This document shows positions 57,457 to 64,000 of a stretch of 64,000 nucleotides of DNA, piece by piece (within the stretch, counting starts at the first letter, position 1; each line of letters begins with the position of its first letter). The translations under genes and the position numbers were made by a program. The DNA lies in assembly GCA_963785425.1 (NCBI GenBank), contig CAWAVG010000004.1:806001-870000 (forward strand), read 5' to 3'. The notes under the pieces were generated by a model. That model was given only the letters and a program-made list of their open reading frames with translations. It searched no databases and was not told where the DNA came from. This DNA is from RYN-133 sp963785425 (lineage in GTDB: Bacteria > Actinomycetota > Actinomycetes > Mycobacteriales > Jatrophihabitantaceae).

Positions 57457-58271
57457 TTGATGATCCTCAAATCTGAAAACGTTCCTGATGAGACGAGGGC
57501 GATGTAACCGTCGGTCAGCATCAGCGTCGCCAGCGTCGTCCACGCCAGTTGCATGTGCTTGGCGTTCAACTTCGACACGAACGTCCAGGCCTTGTACCGC
57601 ATCGGGTAGCGCGAGAAGCTGCGCACCCGCCCGCCGATGATGTGCCGGCACGAGTGGCACGAGAGCGTGTACGCCCACAGCAGGACGACGTTGGCGCACA
57701 TGATGATCGTGCCGAGACCCACCCCGACCCCGCCGCCGTCGCCCTGGAAGGAGCGGATCGCGTCATAGGTGTTGATCAGCGAGATCACCACGGCGGCGGC
57801 GAAGAAGTAGCGGTGCAGGTTCTGGAAGATCAGCGGGAACTTCGTCTCGCCCGAGTAGCTCTTGTGCGGTTCGGCGACCGCGCAGGCCGGCGGCGACTGC
57901 CAGAACGCGCGGTAGTACGCGCGCCGGTAGTAGTAACAGGTGAGCCGGAAGCCGAGAAGGAACGGCAGCACCAGCAACGCCAGCGGGATGAACGGCGGGA
58001 AGTGTCCGAACCAGGTGCCGAAGTCCCGGGCGTCGGACGGGCAGGACGCGCTCACGCACGGCGAGGAGAACGGCGACAGGTAGTGGTACTGCTGCACGAA
58101 GTACGCCCGCTGGCTGACCGTCCGGACCAGCGCGTACAGCACCCAGATGCTCAACAGGGTGAAGGTGAGCAGCGGCGCCTTGCGCCAGTTGTCGGTGCGC
58201 AGGGTCCGAGCCGCGATCGACGCGCGTCCCGGAGCGGCTGTCCCAGTCGCCATGCTTGCCGCGCGCGTCAT
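57453..58271 (-). CDS. sdhC: Succinate dehydrogenase membrane anchor/cytochrome b subunit
   Basis: The 272-residue protein has five hydrophobic helices (LLTFTLLSIWVLYALVRTV, FIPLALLVLPFLLGF, YFFAAAVVISLINTY, TIIMCANVVLLWAYTLSC, LAWTTLATLMLTDGYIALV) and histidines in the helices that could ligate haem. It is the SdhC-type anchor of the sdhC-A-B arrangement found in actinobacterial succinate dehydrogenase 1, handing electrons to menaquinone. The ATG at 58271 has a GAGAGG site upstream; a later in-frame ATG at 58253 is possible. The motif CHSCRHI is unusual and may be structural. Confidence 0.88.
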   Translation of the reverse strand: MTRAASMATGTAAPGRASIAARTLRTDNWRKAPLLTFTLLSIWVLYALVRTVSQRAYFVQQYHYLSPFSSPCVSASCPSDARDFGTWFGHFPPFIPLALLVLPFLLGFRLTCYYYRRAYYRAFWQSPPACAVAEPHKSYSGETKFPLIFQNLHRYFFAAAVVISLINTYDAIRSFQGDGGGVGVGLGTIIMCANVVLLWAYTLSCHSCRHIIGGRVRSFSRYPMRYKAWTFVSKLNAKHMQLAWTTLATLMLTDGYIALVSSGTFSDLRIIN

Positions 58272-58346
58272 GTAGATCCTCTCGTCCAGACCGTTGTGCA
58301 TACCGTTCTACCGGGACGAAACCAGCCTGAGTGTCGCCCAACCAGT

Positions 58347-58363
58347 AGATGTTGCCAACATCT
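58347..58363. promoter_or_regulatory. Perfect 17-bp palindrome upstream of sdhC
   Basis: AGATGTTGCCAACATCT (58347-58363) is an exact inverted repeat of 8-base arms around one base. It lies about 75 bases upstream of the sdhC start in an otherwise plain 180-base gap between sdhC and the tRNA-Thr gene. Its size and symmetry fit a dimeric repressor or activator site. The regulator is not in this window as far as I can tell. Confidence 0.55.
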
Positions 58364-58483
58364 CGCGAGAGGCTGCACACGGGGGTCGCGTGCGTGACGG
58401 ACGCGGCGTGCGGGTACCCGGACTCATGTAGACTTCTCCGCTGGTGCTCGCTCCGTCCTGAGTTCGACGAGGGGCGAGCCGCT

Positions 58484-58556
58484 GCCCCTTTAGCTCAGTC
58501 GGCAGAGCGTCTCCATGGTAAGGAGAAGGTCTACGGTTCGATTCCGTAAAGGGGCT
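58484..58556 (+). tRNA. tRNA-Thr (GGT)
   Basis: The acceptor GCCCCTT (58484-58490) pairs with AAGGGGC (58549-58555), with discriminator T at 58556. The anticodon loop ATGGTAA contains GGT. D-loop TAGCTCAGTCGGCAGAG and T-loop GGTTCGATTCC are canonical. It is the first gene of the tRNA-Thr/tRNA-Met/rpmG cluster. CCA is not encoded. Confidence 0.93.
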
Positions 58557-58558
58557 CT

Positions 58559-58577
58559 GGTGTCCCGCCGGGACACC
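58559..58577 (+). terminator. Stem-loop between tRNA-Thr and tRNA-Met
   Basis: GGTGTCCC (58559-58566) and GGGACACC (58570-58577) form a perfect 8-bp stem with a 3-base loop. It sits three bases after tRNA-Thr. No T-run follows, so it may be a processing signal in a tRNA-Thr/tRNA-Met transcript as well as a terminator. Confidence 0.5.
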
Positions 58578-58581
58578 TCGC

Positions 58582-58655
58582 GGCGGGGTAGCTCAGTCAG
58601 GTAGAGCAAGCGGCTCATAATCGCTGTGTCGCCGGTTCAAGTCCGGCCCTCGCTA
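58582..58655 (+). tRNA. tRNA-Met (CAT)
   Basis: The acceptor GGCGGGG (58582-58588) pairs with CCTCGCT (58648-58654) with two G-U pairs; discriminator A at 58655. The anticodon loop CTCATAA contains CAT. Since the first base pairs normally and the stem lacks the three G-C pairs typical of initiator tRNA, it is probably the elongator. T-arm GCCGG/CCGGC with TTCAAGT is intact. CCA is not encoded. Confidence 0.9.
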
Positions 58656-58690
58656 CGTTCGACGTTGACTCTTCACGAAAGGCAAGACCC

Positions 58691-58855
58691 GTGGCTTCCA
58701 CCGACGTACGTCCGAAGATCACCTTGGCGTGTCAGGTGTGCAAGCACCGCAACTACATCACGGTGAAGAACCGGCGCAACGACCCCGACCGGCTCACCGT
58801 GAACAAGTTCTGCCCGAACTGCGGCAAGCACACCGAGCACCGCGAGACCCGCTGA
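58691..58855 (+). CDS. rpmG: 50S ribosomal protein L33
   Basis: The 54-residue protein MASTDVRPKITLACQVCKHR has the zinc-ribbon form of L33: CQVCKHRNYIT and FCPNCGKHTEHRETR, with two CxxC pairs. It starts at a GTG at 58691 and stops at 58853-58855. This zinc-containing L33 between tRNA-Met and the hadAB genes has the same place as mycobacterial rpmG2. A strong terminator follows. Confidence 0.93.
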   Translation: MASTDVRPKITLACQVCKHRNYITVKNRRNDPDRLTVNKFCPNCGKHTEHRETR

Positions 58856-58878
58856 CCCGTTGGACCAGCGGTCCTCCA

Positions 58879-58910
58879 GCCCTGCCGGACTCGTCCGGCA
58901 GGGCTTTTTC
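58879..58910 (+). terminator. Rho-independent terminator after rpmG
   Basis: The inverted repeat AGCCCTGCCGGA (58879-58890) and TCCGGCAGGGCT (58895-58906) forms a 12-bp perfect stem with a 4-base loop, followed by TTTT. It ends the tRNA-Thr/tRNA-Met/rpmG transcript, 23 bases after the rpmG stop. Confidence 0.9.
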
Positions 58911-58949
58911 GCATCCCGCGGGCGCTTGATTGCGTGACATGATGTCGCA

Positions 58950-59621
58950 GTGACCGACGGCGACGGGCGGCGGCTGCGGTGGGCCCAGCACCGTGCCCAG
59001 CGCCGCGCCGCGTTCGTGGCGGCGGGCGTGCTCGCGGTCGACGAGTTCGGTCCCGGTACCAGTGCCGAGCAGATCGCCGACGCCGCGGAGGTCAGCCGCA
59101 CAGTGCTCTACCGCTACTTCAAGGACAAGGACGACCTGCGCCAGGCGATCGCCGACGACATCGTCGGGCGGGTCATCGCGAGCGTGATGCCGCACCTGGT
59201 CCTGGACGCCGAGTCGACTCCGCGCGACGTGATCACCAGCACCACGTCCACGATCATCGGCTGGTTCGACGAGCACCCGAACTTCTACGCGTTCCTGCGT
59301 GAGCGGCAGTCGGCGCTCGGCGCCGTCGAGGCGACGCTCGCCGACCGGGTCGCCTACCTGCTGCAGGGGCTGATGGTCTTCTTCGGCGTCGAGGCCGATC
59401 AGGCCCAGCCGGGCGCCTACGGCCTGGTCGGGTTCGTCGAGTCGAGCTGCGCCTGGTGGCTCGCGCGGCGCGACCTGCCTGAGACGATGTCGCGCGAGCG
59501 TTTCACCGAGAGCGTGTGCCAGGCGGTCTGGTACCTGCTCGACGGCTTCGCGCGCGGCAACGGCATCACGATCGGGTACGACGATCCGCTGCCGTTCGCG
59601 GCACTCACCGGAGGGACCTGA
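58950..59621 (+). CDS. TetR-family transcriptional regulator
   Basis: The 223-residue protein has the N-terminal TetR helix-turn-helix GTSAEQIADAAEVSRTVLYRYFKDKDDL and a helical ligand domain ending AWWLARRDLPETMSRERF... The two-residue-separated YRYF and KDKD are typical. Its target and ligand are unknown. The start is a GTG at 58950, and the stop TGA directly abuts the ATG of the DUF4873 gene, with which it is co-transcribed. Confidence 0.88.
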   Translation: MTDGDGRRLRWAQHRAQRRAAFVAAGVLAVDEFGPGTSAEQIADAAEVSRTVLYRYFKDKDDLRQAIADDIVGRVIASVMPHLVLDAESTPRDVITSTTSTIIGWFDEHPNFYAFLRERQSALGAVEATLADRVAYLLQGLMVFFGVEADQAQPGAYGLVGFVESSCAWWLARRDLPETMSRERFTESVCQAVWYLLDGFARGNGITIGYDDPLPFAALTGGT

Positions 59622-59924
59622 ATGGACGACGACGGCTACGACCTAGACGGCTACGACGGCTGGGCGACCGTGCTCGTCCGCGGCGAGTCGATCGAGGTGT
59701 CCGCGCGGCTGGCGGGTGCGTTCGACCCGGTCGCCGGCACCTACCACTGGTACGGACGGGTCTCGGCCGAGCGCGATCTCGCGGCTCTGGCAGGTGCCCG
59801 CGTCACCCTGCAGACGCCGCACGCAGCCGTCGACACGACACTGGCCGATCTCGATCCGTGGGGACGTGCCCGCGTCGAGGGCTTCGGCCGCGCGCCGTTC
59901 CCGGTCATGACCACGCTGCCCTGA
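59622..59924 (+). CDS. DUF4873-family protein
   Basis: The 100-residue product MDDDGYDLDGYDGWATVLVR... has the DUF4873 pattern with a core HWYGRVSAERDL...ARVTLQTPHAAVDTTLADLDPWGRARVEGFGRAPFPV. The family is seen in actinobacteria, alone or fused to flavin monooxygenases, and its function is not established. It starts right after the TetR-type stop, so the regulator may act on it or on a process it takes part in. Confidence 0.8.
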   Translation: MDDDGYDLDGYDGWATVLVRGESIEVSARLAGAFDPVAGTYHWYGRVSAERDLAALAGARVTLQTPHAAVDTTLADLDPWGRARVEGFGRAPFPVMTTLP

Positions 59925-59959
59925 CCTCGGAGGTCGCGCGCGTTGAGGCCGCGGTGATT

Positions 59960-60002
59960 GGCGCGCTACAGCGCGCCACTCACCGTCCAAATGCGCCACT
60001 CA
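59960..60002. repeat. Short palindrome plus direct repeat before hadA
   Basis: GGCGCGCT-AC-AGCGCGCC (59960-59977) is a perfect 8-bp inverted repeat with a 2-base loop. It is followed by two direct copies of GCGCCACTCA (59973-59982 and 59993-60002). The element fills much of the 111-base gap between the DUF4873 and HadA-like genes and resembles the other short intergenic repeats in this window. Confidence 0.7.
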
Positions 60003-60035
60003 ACGTGGGTGGAGCTCTCGTCTAGGGTGCCTCGT

Positions 60036-60479
60036 ATGCCAGTCAACGAGTCGTTCGTGGGCCGCTCGTACCCGCCGACGCCGACGTATCGCGTCAGCCG
60101 CGAGAAGATCCGCGAGTTCGCGAACGCGATCAACGACCAGAACCCGGCCTGTCACGACGTCGACGCGGCCCGGGCCCTCGGACACCCCGACCTCGTCGCG
60201 CCGCCCACGTTCGCGATCGTGCTGACCCTGCCGGCCGGCGCGCAGTTCGTGGCCGATCCAGAGGCGGGCGTCGACTACAGCCGCGTGGTGCACGGCGAGC
60301 AGCGCTTCGTGCACAGCCGTCCGATCGTCGCCGGTGACGAGCTGCAGGTGACGTTGACGGTCGAGAACATTCGCGTCGCGGCGGGCAACGAGTTGATCAC
60401 CAACCGGTCGGACGTCAAGACGGTCGACGGCGAGCTCGTCAGCACCGCCTACGGCGTGATCGTGGTCCGGGGGCAGTGA
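60036..60479 (+). CDS. MaoC-like dehydratase, HadA-type
   Basis: A 147-residue hotdog-fold protein: MPVNESFVGRSYPPTPTYRV, EFANAINDQNPACHDVDAARALGHPDLVAPPTFAIVL. In mycobacteria HadA pairs with HadB to form (3R)-hydroxyacyl-ACP dehydratase of fatty acid synthase II; HadA binds substrate and lacks full catalysis. The neighbourhood (rpmG before, tRNA-Trp, secE, nusG after) matches. I chose ATG 60036. The stop overlaps the HadB-like gene by four bases. The organism need not make mycolic acids. Confidence 0.85.
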   Translation: MPVNESFVGRSYPPTPTYRVSREKIREFANAINDQNPACHDVDAARALGHPDLVAPPTFAIVLTLPAGAQFVADPEAGVDYSRVVHGEQRFVHSRPIVAGDELQVTLTVENIRVAAGNELITNRSDVKTVDGELVSTAYGVIVVRGQ

Positions 60480-60883
60480 TGGCGAGCGTCGGTGACAGGA
60501 TTCCCGCGCAGGACTTCCCGATCAACCGGTTCGACCTGATCCGCTACGCCGGTGCCTCAGGTGACTTCAACGTCATCCACTGGAACGAGCGCGTGGCGAC
60601 GTCGGTCGGCCTGCCGAACGTGATCGCCCACGGCATGTTCACCATGGCCGAGGCGGTGCGCATCGTGACCGACTGGGCCGGCGACCCCGCCGCCGTTGTC
60701 GAGTACGGCGTGCGGTTCACCCGTCCCATCGCCGTCCCCGACCCCGAGGGAGCGGTGCTGCACGTCGAGGGCGAGGTGCGTGCGGTGCGCGACGACGGCC
60801 TCGTCGACATCGACCTCACCGCCACCGTCGACGGCCAGACCGTCCTTGCCCGCGCCAAGGTCGTCGCCCGTCCCCCGGCATAG
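60476..60883 (+). CDS. MaoC-like dehydratase, HadB-type
   Basis: The 135-residue hotdog-fold protein carries the catalytic hydratase motif YAGASGDFNVIHWNERVATS, with the Asp and His of hydratase 2, followed by GLPNVIAHGMFTMAEAVRIV. It is the catalytic partner of the upstream HadA-type protein and would dehydrate 3-hydroxyacyl thioesters. The start is GTG at 60476 or the ATG at 60479. A third hadC-like gene is absent, unlike in mycobacteria. Confidence 0.88.
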   Translation: MMASVGDRIPAQDFPINRFDLIRYAGASGDFNVIHWNERVATSVGLPNVIAHGMFTMAEAVRIVTDWAGDPAAVVEYGVRFTRPIAVPDPEGAVLHVEGEVRAVRDDGLVDIDLTATVDGQTVLARAKVVARPPA

Positions 60884-60887
60884 CCGG

Positions 60888-60929
60888 TTTCGGCGGCACG
60901 TCCCGCTATTCCGGGTCCTGCCGCCAAAA
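60888..60929. terminator. Imperfect hairpin between convergent hadB-like gene and aminotransferase
   Basis: TTTCGGCGGCACGTCCCG (60888-60905) and CGGGTCCTGCCGCCAAAA (60912-60929) pair at 15 of 18 positions around a 6-base loop. With A/T runs at both ends it could end transcription in both directions. It could instead belong to the intergenic repeat families described elsewhere in this window. Confidence 0.55.
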
Positions 60930-60937
60930 GTGGAGGG

Positions 60938-62128
60938 TCAGGCGTCGGCGACCAGCTTGGCGATGCGAGCGACACCCTCGGCGAGGTCGTCGTCGCCCAG
61001 CGCGTACGACATCCGCACGTAGCCCGGCGTCCCGAACGCCTCGCCCGGGACGACCGCGACCTCGGCCTCCTCGAGGATCACGGTGGCCAGCTCGGTCGAG
61101 GTCTGCGACACCCGTCCGCGCAGCGACTTGCCCAGCAACCCCTTGACCGACGGGTAGGCGTAGAACGCGCCCAGCGGCTCGGGACAGACGATGCCCGGGA
61201 TGTCCGAGAGCGCGCTGACGATCGCCTTGCGGCGCCGGTCGTATACCGCCCGCATCTCGGCGACGGCCGACAGGTCACCGGTGACGGCGGCCAGCGCCGC
61301 CACCTGCGACACGTTCGCGACGTTGGACGTCGAGTGCGACTGCAGGTTGGACGCGGCCTTGACCACGTCCGCCGGCCCGATCAGCCAGCCCACCCGCCAG
61401 CCGGTCATCGCGTAGGTCTTGGCGACGCCGTTGAGCACCACGACCTTCTCGCCGGCGCTGTGCGCGATCGACACCATCTCGGCGTTGCCGTAGATCAGGT
61501 GCTCGTAGATCTCGTCGGTGACGACCCACAGGTCGTGCGCGCGCGCCCACTCACCGATCGCCTCGACCTGTTCGCGCGGATAGACCGCGCCGGTCGGGTT
61601 GGACGGCGACACGAACAGCAACACCTTGGTGCGCTCCGTGCGGGCCGCCTCGAGCTGGTCGACGGTGGCGAGGTAGCCGGTGGTCTCGTCGGTCATCACC
61701 TCGACCGGGACGCCGCCGGCGAGCTTCACGCACTCGGGGTAGGTCGTCCAGTAGGGCGCGATCAGCAGCGCCTCGTCGCCCGGGTCGAGCAGAGCGGCGA
61801 AGGCGTTGTAGACGGCCTGCTTGCCGCCGTTCGTGATCAACACCTGGGAGGCGTCCACCTCGTAGCCGGTGTCGCGCTTGGTCTTCGCGGCGACGGCGGC
61901 CCGCAGCTCGGGCAGTCCGGCGACCGGGGAGTACTTGTGGTTCTTGGGGTCCCGCGCGGCCGCTACTGCGGCCTCGACGATGTAGTCGGGGGTCGGGAAG
62001 TCGGGTTCGCCGGCGCCGAACCCGATCACCGGACGGCCGGCGGCCTTGAGCGCCTTGGCCTTGGCGTCGACGGCGAGGGTCGCGGATTCGGCGATGGCGG
62101 CGATGCGGTCGGAGATGCGGGCACCCAT
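60938..62128 (-). CDS. aspC: Pyridoxal-phosphate aspartate aminotransferase
   Basis: The enzyme transfers the amino group between aspartate and 2-oxoglutarate. The 396-residue class I aminotransferase shows FGAGEPDFPTPDYIVEAA, LITNGGKQAVYNAF, FVSPSNPTGAVYPREQ (PLP-binding Asn), VTDEIYEHLIYG (Asp and Tyr) and the lysine that binds PLP in VLNGVAKTYAMTGWRVGW, and the C-terminal VRMSYALGDDDLAEGVARI. ATG at 62128 gives the usual length. The gene is convergent with the HadB-like gene. Confidence 0.93.
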   Translation of the reverse strand: MGARISDRIAAIAESATLAVDAKAKALKAAGRPVIGFGAGEPDFPTPDYIVEAAVAAARDPKNHKYSPVAGLPELRAAVAAKTKRDTGYEVDASQVLITNGGKQAVYNAFAALLDPGDEALLIAPYWTTYPECVKLAGGVPVEVMTDETTGYLATVDQLEAARTERTKVLLFVSPSNPTGAVYPREQVEAIGEWARAHDLWVVTDEIYEHLIYGNAEMVSIAHSAGEKVVVLNGVAKTYAMTGWRVGWLIGPADVVKAASNLQSHSTSNVANVSQVAALAAVTGDLSAVAEMRAVYDRRRKAIVSALSDIPGIVCPEPLGAFYAYPSVKGLLGKSLRGRVSQTSTELATVILEEAEVAVVPGEAFGTPGYVRMSYALGDDDLAEGVARIAKLVADA

Positions 62129-62170
62129 GCTTCTATCGTCCCAGACCGTCCCGAGAGCGTTTACCACCCA

Positions 62171-62280
62171 TTTCCCCGCTGGTGCTCGGTCGCGGCCTCG
62201 GTCCGGTCACGGCGGGAAATCCCGAGCCTTTCCCCGCCGGTGCTCGTTTCGCGTCGTCCGTCCGGTCACCAGCGGGGAAA
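62171..62280. repeat. Two tandem inverted-repeat units upstream of aspC
   Basis: TTTCCCCGCTGGTGCTCG (62171-62188) and TTTCCCCGCCGGTGCTCG (62229-62246) are nearly identical with a 58-base period. Each is followed by an inverted partner, GGTCACGGCGGGAAAT (about 62205-62220) and GGTCACCAGCGGGGAAA (62264-62280). So two stem-loops of about 50 bases stand in tandem. They lie in the 277-base gap between the aspC start and tRNA-Trp. Confidence 0.8.
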
Positions 62281-62300
62281 CCGAACGAGCCGAGCGCAAC

Positions 62301-62330
62301 TTGGAGGACGGGTGCCGGTCCCCGTAGACT
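62301..62330 (+). promoter_or_regulatory. Candidate promoter of tRNA-Trp/secE
   Basis: TTGGAG (62301-62306) and TAGACT (62325-62330) are separated by 18 bases and precede tRNA-Trp by about 75 bases. Both resemble the housekeeping sigma-factor consensus of actinobacteria. No other good match is seen before the tRNA. Confidence 0.5.
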
Positions 62331-62405
62331 GGCGGCTCGGGTCAGAACTTGGCTCTGCGCAAGCATGCCGTTCGGCATGTGGGCAATGGGACGGATCGGA
62401 CTCAC

Positions 62406-62478
62406 AGGGGCGTGGCTCAATTGGTAGAGCACCGGTCTCCAAAACCGGCGGTTGCAGGTTCGAGTCCTGTCGCCCCTG
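62406..62478 (+). tRNA. tRNA-Trp (CCA)
   Basis: The acceptor AGGGGCG (62406-62412) pairs with CGCCCCT (62471-62477); discriminator G at 62478. The anticodon loop CTCCAAA contains CCA. D-loop and T-loop (GGTTCGAGTCC) are canonical. It stands just before secE, as in other actinobacteria. CCA is not encoded. Confidence 0.95.
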
Positions 62479-62541
62479 CGCAGCACTGAGAGAGCAGCAC
62501 CCGACAGCAAGCACAGCACGGCCGATGATGGAGGAGCACTC

Positions 62542-62775
62542 GTGACGACGACACGCACGGAGTCCGCCAGCCCCCGCCCGACGGGTGGACGCGGTGGCAA
62601 GCCGACGCGGTTCGTCCGCGAGAGCATCTCCGAACTGCGCAAGGTGCTGTGGCCCTCGCGTCACGAGCTGGTGACCTACTCGATCGTCGTGATCATCTTC
62701 GTGGTGATCATGGTCGCGATCGTGGCAGGCCTGGACATCGGGTTCGCGAAGCTGGTGCTGCTGGTGTTCGGCTGA
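62542..62775 (+). CDS. secE: Preprotein translocase subunit SecE
   Basis: SecE clamps the SecYEG channel. The 77-residue protein has a basic N-terminus, the amphipathic region KPTRFVRESISELRKVLWPS (the conserved W-P) and one membrane helix (YSIVVIIFVVIMVAIVAGL). The start is a GTG at 62542 with GGAG-type site at 62531-62536. The gene precedes nusG by 57 bases. Confidence 0.93.
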   Translation: MTTTRTESASPRPTGGRGGKPTRFVRESISELRKVLWPSRHELVTYSIVVIIFVVIMVAIVAGLDIGFAKLVLLVFG

Positions 62776-62832
62776 TCCACTGCCGGTCGTCAGACCACCG
62801 GGTCAGCACCGCTAGGTAACGAGAGAAGGAAC

Positions 62833-63767
62833 GTGTCCGAGTACCCAGAGTACGAAGATTCGCGCGCGCCCGAGGACGGCGCGGCCCCCGAGCCGGAGGC
62901 CGAGCACGTGCGCAGCGAGTCCGAGGAGTCGGCCGAGGACGGCCCGACCGATTACGCGTCCGCCGCGCGCCTGCTGGGCGCCGACGAGAACGACGAGGTC
63001 ACCACCACGTCGGCGACACCGCCGACTCCGACGTCGCCGAACTCGGCGAGCCCGCGAACGACGACGACGCTGCCGAGACGGCCGAGGCGAGCGCCACGGC
63101 CGAGGCCGGCGTCGAGGAGGTCGTCGACGGAGGAGGGTGAGGCGACGAGGACGAGGACCCGGTCGAGGCGCTGCGCCGCGAGCTGCGCACGGCCTTCGGC
63201 GACTGGTACGTCGTGCACTCCTACGCCGGCTACGAGAACAAGGTGAAGACCAACCTCGAGAGCCGCATCTCCTCCCTCGACATGGAGGACTACATCTTCC
63301 AGGTCGAGGTGCCGACCGAGGACGTCGTCGAGATCAAGAACGGCAAGCGCCAGCAGGTGCAGCGCAAGATCTACCCGGGCTACATCCTCGTGCGCATGGA
63401 CCTCACGGACGAGTCGTGGGGCGCCGTGCGCAACACGCCAGGGGTCACCGGCTTCGTCGGCGCCACCTCGCGTCCGTCGCCGTTGACGCTGGACGAGGTC
63501 GTCAACATCCTCGCCCCGGCCACGCAGAAGGCGGCCGCGGTCGCCGCCGGCGGCAAGAGCAGCGGCGGGGCCACCGCCAACAAGGCGCCGGTCACCGTCG
63601 AGTACACGGTCGGCGAGTCGGTCACGGTCATGGACGGGCCGTTCGCCACCCTGCCCGCGACGATCAGCGAGATCGACGCCGTCCACCAGAAGTTGCACGT
63701 GCTCGTGTCGATCTTCGGCCGCGAGACGCCCGTCGAGCTGGCGTTCAGCCAGGTCGCGAAGATCTGA
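62833..63767 (+). CDS. nusG: Transcription factor NusG, frameshifted
   Basis: NusG regulates elongation and couples transcription to translation. A GTG at 62833 starts an acidic leader (MSEYPEYEDSRAPEDGAAPE...). Near 63,005 the frame shifts by one base so that VGDTADSDVAELGEP and NDDDAAETAEASATAEAG continue, then an in-frame TGA at 63138-63140 interrupts just before GDEDEDPVEALRRELRTAFG. The NGN domain DWYVVHSYAGYENKVKTNLE and the KOW end VMDGPFATLPATISEIDAVH are intact, to 63767. Since NusG is normally essential and no good start lies below the break, I think both defects are sequencing errors in the acidic leader. Confidence 0.88.
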
Positions 63768-63784
63768 GAAGAGAAGAGAAAGCA

Positions 63785-64000
63785 ATGCCTCCGAAGAAGA
63801 AGCTCGCCGCGGTCATCAAGCTGCAGATCCAGGCCGGCGCAGCCAACCCGGCGCCGCCCGTCGGCCCGGCGCTGGGCCAGCACGGCGTCAACATCATGGA
63901 GTTCTGCAAGGCCTACAACGCGGCCACCGAGAGCCAGCGCGGCCAGATCGTGCCGGTCGAGATCTCGGTCTACGAAGACCGCTCGTTCACCTTCGTCACC
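63785..64000 (+). CDS. rplK: 50S ribosomal protein L11 (partial)
   Basis: The frame from ATG 63785 reads MPPKKKLAAVIKLQIQAGAA, then PAPPVGPALGQHGVNIMEFCKAYN, the universally conserved L11 N-terminus with the proline-rich helix that binds thiostrepton and elongation factors. It starts 17 bases after nusG and is cut by the window end after 72 codons. The L11 gene normally precedes rplA. Confidence 0.97.
   Translation, partial: MPPKKKLAAVIKLQIQAGAANPAPPVGPALGQHGVNIMEFCKAYNAATESQRGQIVPVEISVYEDRSFTFVT

Overview
This is a high-GC chromosomal segment from a member of the Actinomycetota. The evidence is gene order: a full nuo operon ending in a polyprenyl diphosphate synthase gene, a sdhC-sdhA-sdhB operon, korAB, and the block tRNA-Thr, tRNA-Met, rpmG, hadA-like, hadB-like, tRNA-Trp, secE, nusG, rplK, which matches the mycobacterial order. 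I cannot place the genus. Codon use is uniformly GC-rich and I see no phage, integrase, transposase or CRISPR array.

Layout. 1-16.5 kb: the 3' end of nuoA, then nuoB to nuoN, then a polyprenyl diphosphate synthase that probably makes the menaquinone side chain; the genes are packed with 1-14 nt overlaps or small gaps. 16.5-23.1 kb: accessory region with a small secreted protein, VOC and NTF2-like proteins, an NAD-dependent epimerase, two tandem paralogous secreted proteins of unknown function, an orphan RmlB-like dehydratase coupled to two tiny membrane proteins, and two gene fragments. 23.2-29 kb: GH2 beta-galactosidase, a RarD-type transporter, a DUF3467 protein, and an AbiEi/DUF559-type gene bracketed by a 20-23 bp repeat. 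29.3-32.2 kb: korB and korA (2-oxoglutarate:ferredoxin oxidoreductase). 32.5-35.2 kb: hypothetical protein, cysteine dioxygenase-rhodanese pair, beta-carbonic anhydrase, and a truncated htpX. 35.1-37.5 kb: a rearrangement scar with PKD-phosphoesterase pieces and a DUF559 fragment. 37.6-41.9 kb: YajQ, tRNA-Tyr, a class A beta-lactamase-like protein, and a polar amino-acid ABC transporter. 41.9-44.8 kb: a seven-repeat secreted protein, a LysE-family exporter, and a LacI regulator. 44.9-52.9 kb: a LacI-controlled sugar ABC importer with a GH38 alpha-mannosidase. 53-58.3 kb: aldo/keto reductase, GNAT, sdhBAC. 58.4-64 kb: tRNAs and the rpmG/had/secE/nusG/rplK block.

How the genes work together. 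Complex I (nuo), succinate dehydrogenase (sdhCAB) and the polyprenyl synthase point to a menaquinone-based respiratory chain; KorAB links 2-oxoglutarate oxidation to ferredoxin. The lacI-SBP-permease-permease-mannosidase set looks like uptake and hydrolysis of a mannoside, with two LacI-type operators in front of the binding-protein gene; no ATPase gene is present, so a shared MsiK-type ATPase is inferred.

Sequence quality matters here. Single-base frameshifts break nuoJ (twice), nuoL, nuoM, lacZ, the phosphoesterase, the beta-lactamase-like gene and nusG. Between about 45.27 and 50.14 kb they occur on average every several tens of bases to about a hundred bases across four genes. Since nusG is normally essential, I read most of these as sequencing errors rather than pseudogenes. 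The features most worth a second look are several unrelated families of short intergenic inverted repeats, the repeat-bracketed AbiEi/DUF559 gene whose last eight codons lie in the repeat, the htpX/phosphoesterase scar, and the tandem secreted paralogs.
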